DNA from: Thermothelomyces thermophilus ATCC 42464
Taxonomy: Eukaryota; Ascomycota; Sordariomycetes; Sordariales; Chaetomiaceae
Length of the DNA: 64,000 nt
Direction of reading: 5' to 3'
Assembly: GCF_000226095.1 (NCBI RefSeq)
Contig: NC_016478.1
Span: 2,408,001 to 2,472,000 of the forward strand
A model generated the notes under the pieces. That model saw only the letters and a list, made by a program, of their open reading frames with translations. It had not been told where the DNA came from and made no database searches. Position 1 is the stretch's first letter, and every line of letters begins with the position of its first letter. Positions 13,730 to 26,238 of the stretch are shown here, piece by piece. The position numbers and the translations under genes were made by a program.

Positions 13730-14764
13730 GGATCCCTTGTTTCTGCCTCCCCGGAAAAGCTTGATCTTCCACGTGCGCGCCCTCGACGCTGGTATCAAGG
13801 AGCCCAGTCATGCGGCGCAGTACGTTCGTACATGCACTAGATAGATTATCGTTGCGGCGGCGGCTAGAGGCGCGCCCTCGCGGCGCTGCGTAACTGCCGG
13901 CCCGCCGCCGTCTTTTGCATCGACTGTTATGCAGTTGGCTGTCGCTACCGCTTCTGCCGCTGCCGCTGCCGCTATAGCCGCATGCCCTGGGAACGGCCAA
14001 CGATTGTGTCTCAACGCCCAGTCCGGTCGTTCCGCGAACCCAGATAGAGGACGAGAGAGAGAGAGAGAAGAAGATGCCAAGCGCCATCCAACATGGGTTG
14101 AATTTCCAACTGCACAAGTCCCCTGCTTAGGTGAGACCAAGGCTATGAGCGGCTCGTGGCCGTCTCTCCGGCAAAGTCGCGTCGCGATTTGTTTCCATTT
14201 TGTAATATTTTTTCTGTTTTCTTTCTGCTTTTTTTTCCGTTGAAGCCGGCAGCTATTCTACCGGCTCGGTTGATGCTCATCCGTCACTTTGGCAGCATTC
14301 ATATACAATGGACACTACGTAGTCCACCACTTGTATTCCGCACACACCCTTGAGATATCCAAACCAAGGAGTGTGGATCCGCAGATCTATATTTGCCAGG
14401 GGCGTTCCTCAAGAAAGGTCCTTGGCGGCCAGGATTGCATTTGCAAAGCATTCCCATCCTATCCGCCCATGTGGCGTGCGGATCACCAACGCAGAACCGT
14501 TGTTCTGCCCCGCTTAATAATAATCCGTGATCCTGGCAAACGTTGATGAGCCGATCCGCCTCACGTAATCCGCACACCACACTAGGTACTATACTAGTAA
14601 GGACGGAGGAGTATGAAGCTGACCGGTCCTGCGTCTCGCTTGGAAGCAACACGGCGGGATTCTCATTAAGCTTTTAGCACAGACCCAACAAGGGGGGTGG
14701 GCGACAGCCGGAAGCCAGTGGAAAGCGGAGGTGTGTTAAGTGTATGTATTCCGTCCTTGCAAAT

Positions 14765-14840
14765 ACACTACGCTACTACAGTACGGAGTAGTGTAGTGTA
14801 TCCGTAATGTAACATAGTAGTGTAGTGTAGTGTAGTGTAG
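14765..14840. repeat. TAGTG tandem run with TACGGAGTA word
   Basis: The stretch starts with CACTACG words, contains TACGGAGTA at 14782-14790, and ends in four and a half TAGTG pentamers at 14818-14840. It links the two recurring word families of this window in one spot. Confidence 0.75.
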
Positions 14841-16139
14841 TCAACCCCTGGCGCCGGTTCTCTCTGCCCTTCCCCCCGGCCTTTCTTGCCTTGCCTTGGC
14901 GAGATAGTGTACGGATTACACTATTATTACCCCTGGACCTTGGGCCCATGTCCCCGGCTTCTCGCGGTAAGCCACATCCCCCCTCCCTTTCTCCGTCGCC
15001 TACCTCCTCGGGAATCGGGCATCCTTTCACCGGGTCCGTCGGGGTAAAGTGGAACGTTGAGGACCCGAGAGGTCAGGGGTAGCAAATAACGACCTCAATG
15101 TTCTGGGGACCCCGCGTGATACTGTACATACATACAAGTCCCAGAGCGCACAATTAGCCTATGCTACAGTGAACTATATACACAGCAAAGTGAATATGCA
15201 TGTATGTACATACCTATATATGTACGTACATAATAGGGTATATCATCTTATCTATCGAGCTTATCGATGAGCAAGACAAGGTAAGGTATGTACCTAAGAG
15301 TAGGTAACTAACTCCTCGGTGGATGGAAGGGAGGGATGGAGGGAAGGGGGGGTAACTGACTGTCCTGGGCCTACAGTAAGGTACACTAAGGTAGTGCAGT
15401 ACTTCGTACATACAGGTCCGGCGACAACCCGAAACGGGGTGTTGTAGGGTAAGGGAAGGGAGCATCAGGAACAGGGAAATCAGCCAAGACGGGCCCCCCC
15501 TTTCTGTCTGTCCTCTCTGCCAGTCTGTCTTTGACACATCAGGAGAACTATGCAAGGGAGGCGCGCTCAAAGACTGCAGGTTTGCCGCCGCTCCTGTTTA
15601 CTCGCAGGGCGTGGGGTGTCACCGATAGCTCTTTTGCGTGGGGGCAGGAGGGCGAATTATTCCCCCAACCCCTACAGATTATCTCCTCTTTTGGGCGTGC
15701 TTATCCTTTCTGGGTATCAGATAGATGGTGGCGCGAAAGCCAAGAGTGCTCTTCACATGCTCCCAAAGGCAAAATATCTCGCTCGTTAAGTGACAAGAAA
15801 AATGCTTACTCGCGGGGCCTGCAGGGTATCGGAGTCGGAACCCTAGGAAGAACAACTGCTTCCTCGGCAACAAACATGCCATTGGTATGCACGAAGCTGG
15901 GGGTGGCTAGAGTCGGAGTGATAGGGATGCCAAAACAACGCAGAGGAGTCGGGTGGAAAGAGAGCGAGAGAATCAGGGGTCGTATACAACACTGCTGATA
16001 GGGTCTGTTTCTATTTCGCATGCCGCTTGTCCCGTGCTGGCAACAACCCCCTCCCTGACAAAGAAGAAGGAAAAGAAAAGTAGAAGAAAGAGAAGAAGGA
16101 CGCCGAATGACTGATTTGACGGTACCGAGGTTCGTCTCG

Positions 16140-16162
16140 CATGGGCATGGGCATGGGCATGG
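16140..16162. repeat. (CATGGG)3 hexamer repeat
   Basis: Three perfect CATGGG units are followed by a partial one. It lies in non-coding sequence. Confidence 0.85.
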
Positions 16163-17622
16163 CATGGCGTGCACGACGGATTGGATGGGAATTAGGAATT
16201 GAGGCTTTACCTGCGGTCGCTCCCGTTGCTGTGCCGTCGTTTCCCGCGCCCCTTGCTCGTCACCCCGCAGATCCGGAAGCATGAGATGCGCATCGAAGGA
16301 TTCAAGGTGTGGTAAGGACGCTAATGTGTATGTATGTAGCTGACGGGTGCCTTCCCTCGATGCCACAGCGTCATTTCGAGTGTGAACGGCGGCCTCGAAT
16401 CGCGTCAGTGCCAGGACGGCCGAGCATATGCTGTTGCATCGAGGCGAGATGCCGAGTTCCCCGATTCACCGCGAGTTGAGTCCTTGTTGCTTGCCGCGAG
16501 GTATCATCCTCCTCATCATCATCACCCCTATCATTCACCGAGAATTAAGCATACATCACCCAAGAAAAACCTCTCAACGACACCTGTTGATGTAGGGTTC
16601 CTATTCAGGTTCATCCATCAGAAAAGGGTCCGGGTGCTGATAAGCATAAAATAAGGAAAAAAAAAGCAAGCTCCTTAGCAATGTCACTAGCCATCAAGGT
16701 GCCCTTCGTTTCGGGGCCGCTATGGTAACATTCCTGCAAGGCGCATAGGAAGGGATTCCCGGATGCTCTAGTCCCTTCAAATCCCTTCAAACACCAGGAG
16801 CACCATGACTGATGTAGGTTATTCCGGAGCAGGGGTTTGGACCGACTCAAGAACCAGTCCGAAGACCACCAAGACGGCTATCAGTCGCACCCCGCTGAAC
16901 ACTCAGTAGGTAGTCGATAATACCCTAGCGGAGCTTTCGGCGTTATTGCGTAACAGTGCTTGCTGGTTGGGCCATTCCCATAGAGCGTCCCCATCCAAAT
17001 GAGCGAGTCTTCGGGAATCAGGGACGGCGTTTTCGGGGCCTTTGGACTTGACGGGAAGGATGGGGGGCTGCACAAAACGTTCCTTGGCGAGACCGACGCC
17101 TTAAGCATGTGCTTGATCCTTCCGCGCAAAAGAACAACGCATGGAGCATCTCACTCGACCGCCTGTTTCCCCCACCCCCCACCCTCGCCCCTCGGGGCAA
17201 GCCAGAGAAGCGCGAAACCCTGATTGCGCATCAGCCCCTGGACATCCACCCAGAGCAAATCATTGGATATCCGTAACGCGTACCGGACGGGTTCTGCCGA
17301 CCAGAGCCGCTTTCGACCACTTGCACGCGTCGGAACCGTCAGTGTTCGGACAAGGGAGGGCTGGAAGGCCGCATCTCGCCATTTTTTTTTCCCTTTCCTT
17401 TTCTTTAAAGCCGGGAGTCGGAGAGCACGACGGCGTACTGCCCTATCTCAGAAGGGATGGATAAACGCCGACGGGGTTCGTAACACGAGCTGAAGCCGTT
17501 GGATGGTACTCCGGGCCCGAAATGCCTGTTTGATTACAGAGAACCATACATGTACAGTGATAGGTTGCAGACTGCTCTGCTTCTTCCCTCCGCCAAAACG
17601 GCCTCCGCCGAAGTTGTGTGGC

Positions 17623-19089
17623 TCACATCGGGATGCTTTTCGCCTGCGTCCAAAAGTTCTCCATCTTCCGCTGGGAGAGGAACTCCCGCGCCTCGGCGTC
17701 CGTCTCGCACACCTTGCTCCCCCACTTCTTGAAGGCGGGCGCCTTGGTCTCGCCCTCGAACACCAGCACGCACTTGTTGGCCGACAGGTCCTTGAGCTGG
17801 CCGTTCTCGTCCTCGCTCTTGAGCCAGTCGCGCCCCGCGGCGGGGCCGCCGGCGGAGGCGGCGTCCCTGTCGCGCGGCGGCAGCGACTCGGTCCAGTCGA
17901 TGCGGCGCAGCATGAGCTTCTTGTAGTTGTTGACGCTGTGCTCGCCGCCCTCGACGATGACGAGGCTGAACTTGGGGTGCATGATGCAGACCCCGCCGAG
18001 GCCGTTCTGCGTCGCGTTGATGTTGATCTTGTAGCGGTGCTGCCCGTTGACGAGGCTGCCGATCTTGAACACGGCGACGTGGATCCCCTTGGCCGCGTCC
18101 TTGGCCTGGTTCGCCGCGATCTTCTCGTGCCGCTGCTCCTTGGTCAGCTTGCGCTCCTCGTTGGCCTGCATGTGCTTGTTGTAGCGCTCCGCGATCTCGC
18201 GGTTGACCCGCGCCTCGACCGCCGTCGGGTCCTTGACCGCCTCCTCGCCCAGGACGCGCATCAGGTTCGACTTCTTGACTTTGGGCGGCGGGGCCGGCTC
18301 GAGCCCCAGCCGGATCTTGGCCTGCTTCTCCTTGAGCTCCATCATGCGCCGCTGCCGGCGGAGCTTCTGCTGCTCCTTGGGCGTCAGGTACATGGGCTTG
18401 GGTTCGGGCGCCAGCTTGTCCTGCGGCGGCTCGATCGCGACGGGGTGCTGGATGTACACCGTGATGATGCTGTCCGAGGTCGAGAGCTTGATCGACTCCG
18501 GAATGTTGCTGTAGTCTTTCCCGTCCACGAGCCCCTCGTCCCACCATTCCAGATCCGGAGGCGCCTCGACCACGAACGCCTTCTCGGCCGCCCGGTCCTC
18601 CTCCAGCCCCGCCTTGCGAGCCTGCTCGGCGATCCTCTTCTTCATCTCCTCCAGCGCCGCCTGCCTGCGCAGCGCGTTCGCCTGCTGGATGTATTTCCCC
18701 TTTTGGTTGAAGATGAGCTGTCTCGGCTCTCTCGCCTTGCCCGCAGGGGCGCTGCCCGTGTCGAGATACGGGTTCGTTCGTTGGCCATCTTGCGTCGTCG
18801 CCGAGAGACCTGCTGGCCTCCCCTTGGCCGTTTTTGCAGTATCTGCTGTTGTTGGTCGCTGGCCCAGCGCGCTCCTGAGAGAATCGCCCGGCTTGAGGGG
18901 GGCGTTGAGGTCGGCGAGGGCGGGGTGGAGAGGCGTGTTGAGGCCACCCTTGGCCTTCGCGCTGCCAACCGCGGCAGCCACACGAGCCTTGAGCGCCGCC
19001 AGGCGGTCGGCTGCCGACTCGGGCTTCTGTATTCTCGACGAGGCATCATGGCGGGGGCCAAGTCCGCCGGACTGTGCGTTTCGATCCAT
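17623..19089 (-). CDS. PRP3: U4/U6 small nuclear ribonucleoprotein PRP3
   Basis: A single uninterrupted exon encodes 488 aa, close to the length of yeast Prp3. The protein is a core part of the U4/U6-U5 tri-snRNP in the spliceosome and holds the U4/U6 duplex together. Residues 1-110 are Ala/Lys-rich and probably disordered. The conserved PRP3 domain spans about 115-335 and has the charged helix starting IFNQKGKYIQQ, the segment around EWWDEGL (about 181-187), and a long basic coiled helix (238-260). The C-terminal domain (about 338-485) contains the hallmark KLMLRRIDW (391-399) and the closing FKKWGSKVCET motif. The upstream neighbour is the divergently transcribed RNA polymerase I subunit gene, with 626 bp between start codons. 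The start chosen is the first Met, MDRNAQ. Family assignment is firm. Confidence 0.93.
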   Translation of the reverse strand: MDRNAQSGGLGPRHDASSRIQKPESAADRLAALKARVAAAVGSAKAKGGLNTPLHPALADLNAPLKPGDSLRSALGQRPTTADTAKTAKGRPAGLSATTQDGQRTNPYLDTGSAPAGKAREPRQLIFNQKGKYIQQANALRRQAALEEMKKRIAEQARKAGLEEDRAAEKAFVVEAPPDLEWWDEGLVDGKDYSNIPESIKLSTSDSIITVYIQHPVAIEPPQDKLAPEPKPMYLTPKEQQKLRRQRRMMELKEKQAKIRLGLEPAPPPKVKKSNLMRVLGEEAVKDPTAVEARVNREIAERYNKHMQANEERKLTKEQRHEKIAANQAKDAAKGIHVAVFKIGSLVNGQHRYKININATQNGLGGVCIMHPKFSLVIVEGGEHSVNNYKKLMLRRIDWTESLPPRDRDAASAGGPAAGRDWLKSEDENGQLKDLSANKCVLVFEGETKAPAFKKWGSKVCETDAEAREFLSQRKMENFWTQAKSIPM

Positions 19090-19715
19090 CGCTGGGGTTG
19101 GCGTCGGCCCTAACTCTCGGTCTCGCCAGTCTTGAGCTGCGCCGCGGCGGACGGCGATTTAAAACGAAGCGCGAGGATGCAAACCCCCGCGGTGCTTTTG
19201 ATAATTAATAGTCTCTCCGGGTTTGGGAAATGACGGTCGCAAGCCTCAATTTGGTACTGTTGTGGTGTTGGTGTGTACTTAGGAGGGGATGGACGTGACA
19301 ATAACCTTGGGAAGTTTGGTCTGCAAGATCACTACGCAGAACGGATACCCACTGTGCAAGGTCCCGTTCCGCACCAAGCCTGGAGCTCAAAGGCACCAAG
19401 GCGACTGGTTGCCCCACGCCAGTGCAGCTGTGGGGTTTTGCCTGGTTTGACCGCCAAAAAATATTCTCGCGGAAGCATCCATCTCCAATCTCCAATTCCC
19501 CGCCAATCACGGACTCTGGAGGCTGCGATCTCGAGGAAGATCTCGAGGAAGAAGCCTTGGTACTTTTTAAACCCCCCCCCCCCCCGGCCTTTCTTCCTGT
19601 TGCGGCCGACCTCGACATCCCAGCCGGCCGGAGAACCGTTTCGACCGGCCGCTGACACGGCGCGTCTGCAGTGCGGCATAGATGGGTTTGACCCTCAAAT
19701 AACCTCTTGGCCAGC
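19090..19715. promoter_or_regulatory. shared divergent promoter region, PRP3 / RPA190
   Basis: The 626 bp between two divergent start codons must hold both promoters. It contains a near-perfect 12-bp duplication (ctcgaggaagat type) at about 19530-19553 and a C14 run at 19572-19585 followed by GGCC. No TATA box is obvious, as is common for housekeeping genes. The extent of the promoters is inferred from gene positions only. Confidence 0.5.
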
Positions 19716-22700
19716 ATGAATATCGCACAACCCGTGGGGTCGGCGCTCGAAAGCGTCGAATTCACCTTTCTTTCTCCCGACGAGATCCGGTCCATTTCCG
19801 TCAAGCGGATCGAGAATGACAGCACCTTCGACAATCTTCTCAACCCGATACCCGGCGGTCTCTACGACCCCGCCCTGGGGTCATGGGGCGATTCCTTGTG
19901 AGACGACCGACGCTCGCGCCGTCCCCCCCGGGTCCGAACGGACGGGCGAGGGGGTAGGCGGTGAATAAACAAGACAACCTCTAGGCTAACATGGTACGCA
20001 GATGCCGGACATGCAATCTGAACCAGGCCCAATGCCCGGGCCATCCGGGTCACATCGAGCTCCCCGTACCGGTCTATCACCCCGTCTTCATGGACCAGGC
20101 GTACCGCTTGCTCCGCGCCCAGTGCGTCTACTGCCACAAATTCCGACTGCCGCGTCACGAAATCCACAAGTACACTTGCATGCTCCGGCTATTGCAGGTT
20201 GGCCTTGTCCACGAGGCGAACATGATTGAGTCGTTTTCCGCCAGCGACCTGGGAGAGCAGCTCAGGAAGCTGAGGTTATCCGATGTTCCTACGGTCGAGG
20301 CGGACGAGGCGGAAGAGGAGGGGAACAACCTGCATGACAGCACCATGCGCGCCAGGGAGACGTATGTGCGGCAGGTCCTGCGGGAGCATAGGCTCAAGGT
20401 CAACGTTGGCGACATCAGGAAGGGCAAGCATGAGGGCGCGGCCGAGATGAGGCGGGCGCTGGTGAAGGAGTTCCTCGCCCAGATTGTCAAGGAGAAGCGG
20501 TGCAGGAGTTGCGACGGCATTTCGCCCGTCTATCGCAAGGACCGTTGGGTCAAGATCTTTGAGCGCGACCTGAGCGAGAAGGAAAGGGCAGCTATGGCAC
20601 AAGCTGGGAGGACGCGGGTCGACGCGCTTGCCCTGAGCCGAAAGGCCAAGAAACACCACGATCTTAATCCTGACGAGGGTATCGCCGACGTCGACTCATC
20701 TTCTGAGGGGTCGTCCGGAGAGCGCGACAGCGAGGGCGAGGGCGAGGGCGAGGAGCTCGACGAAAACGGGGATGTTGTCATGACCGACGCCGCCGTAAAG
20801 ACGCGACGGAGCAAGTCGAAAGCGGCGAAACCGGCTCAGCGGTACCTCAGCACTATGGAAGTTCACAAGCGCCTCGAGCTGCTCTTCGAGAAAGAGCAGG
20901 AAATCCTATCCCTCCTCTACAACTCGAAGCCCCGACCGAGAAACTCCAAACCGCTCACAGCCGACATGTTCTTCATTACCGCCCTCTTGGTTCCCCCCAA
21001 CCGTTATCGCCCAGAAGCTCGCATGGGGGATTCGCAGATCTCCGAAGCTCAGCAGAACAACCTCTACAAGATGATCCTAAGGAGCGCTTCCAACGTGGCG
21101 CAGATCTCGCGGGAGATCAGCAGCCAAACCAAAGAGACAGCCGCGGACGAGGGCAGGAGGACCAGGGACATGAGCTCGCTGTACCAGGCGTGGACGGAAC
21201 TGCAAGACGCCGTCAACTCCCTGATAGACCGTGACAAGAACCCGATTCAGGGTGCCGCCGCCAAGCGAAACGAAGAGGGGATCAAGCAGAAGCTCGAGAA
21301 GAAAGAGGGCCTGTTCCGGAAAAACATGATGGGCAAGCGTGTCAACTTCGCTGCCAGGAGTGTCATCTCTCCCGATCCCAATATTGAAACCAACGAGATC
21401 GGAGTGCCTCCCGTTTTTGCCAAGAAACTCACGTATCCCGAGCCGGTGACGAGTCATAACTTCAAGGATCTTCAGCAGGCAGTCATCAACGGTGTCGACA
21501 AGTGGCCTGGTGCCTCGGCCATCGAGAACGAGAACGGCCAGATCATCAACCTGCGCACCAAGTCACTAGAAGACCGTATTGCGCTGGCGAATCAACTTCT
21601 CGCCCCGACCGGGAACAACTTCAGCGGCCAGCGCAATAAGAAGGTACATCGGCATTTGACCAACGGTGACGTGGTCTTGATGAACCGGCAACCGACGCTT
21701 CACAAGCCCTCCATCATGGGCCACCGTGTCCGCGTCCTGCCGGGAGAGAAGACGATCCGCATGCACTACGCCAACTGCAACACGTACAACGCCGACTTTG
21801 ACGGCGACGAGATGAACATGCACTTTCCGCAGAACGAGCTCGCGCGCGTGGAGGCCCTGCAGTTGGCCGATACCGATCACCAATACGTCTCGGGAACAGC
21901 CGGGAACCCCCTTCGTGGTTTGATCCAGGACCACTTGTCAGTGTCGGTGGAGTTGTGCAGCAAGGACGTCTTCCTCGACCAGGGGGCCTACCATCAGCTC
22001 ATCTACAGCGCACTCCGACCAGAGAGCGGACACATCACGGGCGAGAGGATCGAGCTCGTACCTCCAGCCGTCATCAAGCCCGTTTCCCGCTGGACGGGGA
22101 AGCAGGTCATCACCACCATCCTGAAGAACATCAGGCCGGCCGATTGTGGGAATCTGTGGATGAACGGTTCTGCTAAGATCAAGAGCCGTAGCTGGGGCGA
22201 GGACTCCGAGGAGGGCCAGGTGATGTTTCGGGATGGCGAGTTCATCAGCGGCATCCTTGACAAGTCACAGCTGGGCCCAAGCAGCGGCGGCTTCGTCCAC
22301 GCCGTCCACGAAATCTACGGCCCGTCAGTCGCGGGGAAACTGCTCAGCAGCATGGGTCGGCTACTGACCCGATACCTGGCCATGATCGCCTTCACATGCG
22401 GTATGGACGACCTTCGCATGACGCCGCAGGGCGAGAAGGACCGCAGGGAGACGATCAGGGCCGCTGCAGATATCGGTCTCCGAGTGGCGGCCAAGTACGT
22501 GTCGCTCGAGGAGCAGAAGCCGACCAAGGACGATCCTCTCCTCCTGGAGCGTCTCGAGGAGGTCCTCCGAGACGACAAGAAGCAGGAAGGCCTGGAGTTG
22601 CTGACCAGCCACGCGCTAGCCGATCTCTCGTCCGAGATCACCAGGCTCTGCCTGCCCGCCGGTCTCGAGAAGCAGTTCCCCAAGAATCACATGCAGTCGA

Positions 22701-25230
22701 TGACGACTTCCGGTGCCAAGGGCAGTCCCGTCAACGCCAACCTCATCTCGTGCAACCTGGGTCAGCAGGTACTCGAAGGCCGCCGCGTCCCCGTCATGGT
22801 CAGCGGCAAGACCTTGCCCAGCTTCAAGCCATTCGACACCGATGTGAGGGCAGGCGGTTATATTGTCAATCGTTTCTTGACGGGCATTCGCCCGCAGGAG
22901 TACTACTTCCATCACATGGCCGGTCGCGAGGGTCTGATCGATACGGCCGTCAAGACGTCCCGTTCCGGTTACCTCCAGAGGTGTCTGATCAAGGGCATGG
23001 AAGGTCTAAGGGTCTCGTACGATTCGTCGGTCCGAGACTCGGATGGCTCGGTCGTGCAGTTCCTGTTCGGCGAGGACGGCATCGACATCTCGAAGCAGAA
23101 ATACCTTAACGACTTCGAGTTCGTCCTGCGCAATCTCGACTCGCAGCTGCCACAGATCAGGTACCACGAGCCCGGAACCCAGGCCTTGTTCGAGCACAAG
23201 GACGAGGTCATGAAGCGGATGAAGAGCGCCATCCGGTCCAGCAACACCCGCAACCCCCTTGACCCGGTGACGGCAGAGCTCGACCCTAGCGCCTTCGCTT
23301 TCGCCACGTCGGAGAAGTTCTACACCAAGATGATGGACTATGTCAAGACCAACAAGGACGGCCTGATCAAGGATAAGAAGGGCCCGGAGAAGCAACAGGG
23401 CCTGATCGCCCGCAAGACCGCCGAGAAGATCTTGGCAGCCAAGTACATCCGGTCCCTGGTCGAACCTGGCGAGGCCGTCGGCATCGTGGCTGGGCAGTCT
23501 GTCGGAGAGCCGTCAACCCAGATGACGCTGAACACATTCCATCTGGCAGGTCACTCGGCTAGGAACGTGACCCTGGGTATCCCGCGTCTCCGCGAAATCC
23601 TGATGACGGCCAGCACCAAGCCGTCGACGCCGTCGATGACTCTTGTCCTGAACGAGGAACTCTCGGAGCAGGACGGAGAGCGGTTCGCAAAGTCCATCAG
23701 CGTGCTCCCGCTGGCCCACGTCACCAAGGAGGCGGTGGTCCGCGAGCACGTCGGGCGCGGTATCGGATACGCCCTGGCCAAGTCGTTCGAGATCCGGCTG
23801 CGTTTCTTCAAGGCGGACGAGTACATCAAGATGTATGCTATCACCATCGCAGACGTGCTCAACACGGTGGAGCGCAAGTTCATCCCGCTCCTTTCCGCCC
23901 TCACGAGGAAGGAGATCAAGAAGAAGCAAAAGCAGAACAGCGCCGCCACGCCCGAGATCGGCGTCAAGTCCGGCGTGGTGGAGATGGCGGCACCCAACCC
24001 GGAACGGGAGAGGGGGCCGGGCGGCGACGACGATGACGACGACGAGGAGGGTGAAGAGGATGCCACGAGCGCCAAGCAGCGAGCCAACCGGTCCGAGGCG
24101 GTCTCGTACGGGCCGAATGACGAGGAGGACGACGCGATCCAGCAGCAGCTCCAGCGCGAGACGGACGACGCCGAAGAGGGCGAGGAGCAGCTCGAGTTCG
24201 TGGACGAGGCGTACGGCGGCAGTCCGGAACCGGAGGACGGGCTGGGCGACGGCAAGACGGACGAGGGGCGGTCGCGGTCACGCGAGGCGCGCATCAAGAA
24301 CAAGAACGAGCACGTGGCGCGGTTCCGGTGTGACGAGGTGGGCGGCGAGTGGGTCGACTTCACGCTCGAGTTCGACGCGTCCATTCCCAAGATCCTGATG
24401 CTTAGCCTGGTGCAGGAGGCGGTCAAGAAGTCGCTGATCCAGCAGATCGACCGGATCGGCACCGCCACGTTCGAGCCCAAGAAGGTGAAGGACGCCGTCA
24501 CGGGCGAGGAGCGCACCGAGCTGCTGGTGCACACCGAGGGCGCCAACCTGCGGGCCATGCAGCAGTACGGCGACTACATCAACCCCAACAGGATATCGAC
24601 CAACGACATCGCCCAGGTGCTGGAGGTGTACGGTGTCGAGGCTTGCCGGAGCAATATCGTCCAGGAGCTCAGCGCCGTGTTCAGCGGCCACGGTATCGCG
24701 GTCGACCCGCGGCATCTGAACCTCATTGCCGACTACATGACTAGGTGGGTGCTTTGCTTTGCTTCTCATCATCTTCCCGGCGGCTTCTTTTCGGCTTCTC
24801 TGGCCGCCCCCCCCCCCGGCCCGGTCGGCGGTGTGAAGAAGAGGAGAATGAGAAACAAACGACGTTACGTTGCTAACAGACACGCCACAGGGCCGGCGGC
24901 TTTACGGCGTTCAACCGGATCGGCTTGACGAGCAACGTCAGCCCATTCACCAAGATGAGCTACGGTACGTGCTTTTTCTGGGGGCCTCGACTGCCCCCTC
25001 GCCCAACGAGTTTCCTTTTCCGAGGGGCTAACGTATTTTTTTTTTTTTTTTTGCCGCGTACAGAAACCACGGTCGGGTTCCTCAAGGATGCGGTCCTGGA
25101 GGGTGACTGGGACTGCCTGGCGACGCCGTCTAGCAGGCTGGTTGCTGGCAAGTTGGGCACGCTGGGCACCGGCTCGTTTGATGTTCTCACCAAGGTGCCG
25201 ACGGAGCACAAAGCTGCCGTGGCATTCTAA
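19716..25230 (+). CDS. RPA190: DNA-directed RNA polymerase I largest subunit
   Basis: Four exons (19716-19897, 20002-24744, 24891-24964, 25064-25230) join in frame to 1721 aa, the usual size for fungal A190. It is the catalytic subunit that transcribes rDNA in the nucleolus. Visible landmarks: the N-terminal zinc-binding motif C62-x2-C65-x6-C72-x5-H78, followed by CVYCHKF; the magnesium-binding NADFDGDEMN motif with Asp 659, 661 and 663; and the bridge-helix/trigger-loop region with GVPRLREIL-like sequence (here LGIPRLREILMTAS). Acidic low-complexity inserts near residues 290-330 and 1400-1480 are typical of Pol I and replace any Rpb1-type heptad tail, which is absent. Intron 1 has branch CTAAC at 19986-19990; intron 2 carries a C11 run and branch CTAAC; intron 3 carries a T17 run. 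The start is the ATG matching the family N-terminus (SVEFTFLSPDEIRSISV). Confidence 0.95.
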
Positions 25231-26238
25231 GCGGCCGCGCGGCATGCTTGATAACTTGAGATTTTACAGATGTGGAGAGACAGACTTCAAGGACACCTGT
25301 TGTTGTTGTTGTTGTTTTTGTTGTATGTGCCATGTATGGGTGCGGTTTGGTGTATGTATGTATGTATGTATGTATGTAATCCGTACAGTTACAGATATAG
25401 CTGTTGTTGGTAAATGGCCGGTACGGAAGTTGCTGATTTCAAAATTTTGGGTCGAACAGTTTTTTTTTCCTCTTAGCTCTCCCTCCCTTCTCTCTCTTAC
25501 TTGACCTTATTATGTTCTCCGCAGGTGAGTATTGCTCTGTGAGGATGGTTGTCTTGCTCCCCGCTCCGAAAGATAGAACATTCGAACGTCGGCTCTTCGG
25601 TCTTGTGGAGACCCCACAGCGCCCCGTTGAAATGCGGGGTTGCCGGTGGTGGTCAGCCCGGTCCGCTTCCTCGGTACTTTTGCGTTCCAAAGGTTACGCA
25701 CTGCCGTATGTACATACAGGATAAGCTGCGTACGGATGTACATACTTTGGATATAAGGGTCCCTTAAATACGCAGAGCTAAGGCACCAAGGTAATTTCAT
25801 GGGGAGAGTTGATACCTTAGACGTATGTTTGGCGGGCGGTGGCTCTGTCTCCTCTTCTTTGAGTTGTTGCACGGGGTAGAAGCGGTTATACTTTTGGTAC
25901 TACTAGCATGTAATACCCGGCACTTTCCCTGTTCTTCCCCTGTTCACCCAAAGGGCGTGCCACTTGGTCATCTGAACTGGGAACCGAGGTTGATTAGTTA
26001 TCAAGTCCGCAGTGGTCTCTCAACGTCTCTTCTGTTTCTCTCTGTCGTTTTGTTGGGAGTCCCCAACATCTGAAGTTCTGAAAGTTTTAGGTGGCCGCTT
26101 CTTCTTACATATATGATACAACATCGCTGGTGCTTACAAACAAATCGGTTAATAATCAGTGCAGAGTTTCGCGCAATTCGGTTATCGTTATCGTCATCGC
26201 CCGTCAGAACCTTGGCTGCAACCGTATTGTCCACCAGG
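25231..26238. other. intergenic region RPA190 - GST kappa
   Basis: About 1 kb without a gene. It probably contains the Pol I subunit 3' UTR and the promoter of the next gene. It holds (GTT)n at about 25300, (TGTA)7 at 25351-25378 and, overlapping its end, TACGGATTA in reverse (25377-25385). Confidence 0.6.
25351..25378. repeat. (TGTA)7 microsatellite
   Basis: Seven TGTA units. It is the complement-type counterpart of the TACA run at 875-902 and directly abuts a TAATCCGTA word. Confidence 0.9.

Larger units (their letters stand above)
10441..17622. other. gene-poor block
   Basis: No exon chain or protein domain can be supported. The first few hundred bases after 10440 are T-rich and probably hold the 3' end of the zinc-finger transcript. 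The rest holds CTACACTA/TAGTGTAG clusters, TACGGAGTA at 12815-12823 and 14782-14790, TACGGATTA at 11176-11184, 12829-12837 and 14910-14918, and GA/CT-rich stretches. The frame of 186 codons at 15806-16366 (minus) is of low complexity and overlaps a (CATGGG)n repeat, so I do not call it a gene. Confidence 0.55.

Noticed and set aside
15806-16366. Minus-strand frame of 186 codons
   Set aside because: Part of it is a Pro-Cys run from the CATGGG repeat, and no splice-linked neighbour or domain supports a gene.
17503-19113. Plus-strand open frame of 536 codons
   Set aside because: It is the antisense shadow of PRP3, leucine/arginine-rich because of the GC-rich third positions on the other strand.
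23551-24558. Minus-strand open frame of 335 codons inside the Pol I subunit gene
   Set aside because: Ser/Arg-rich antisense shadow of conserved RPA190 coding sequence.
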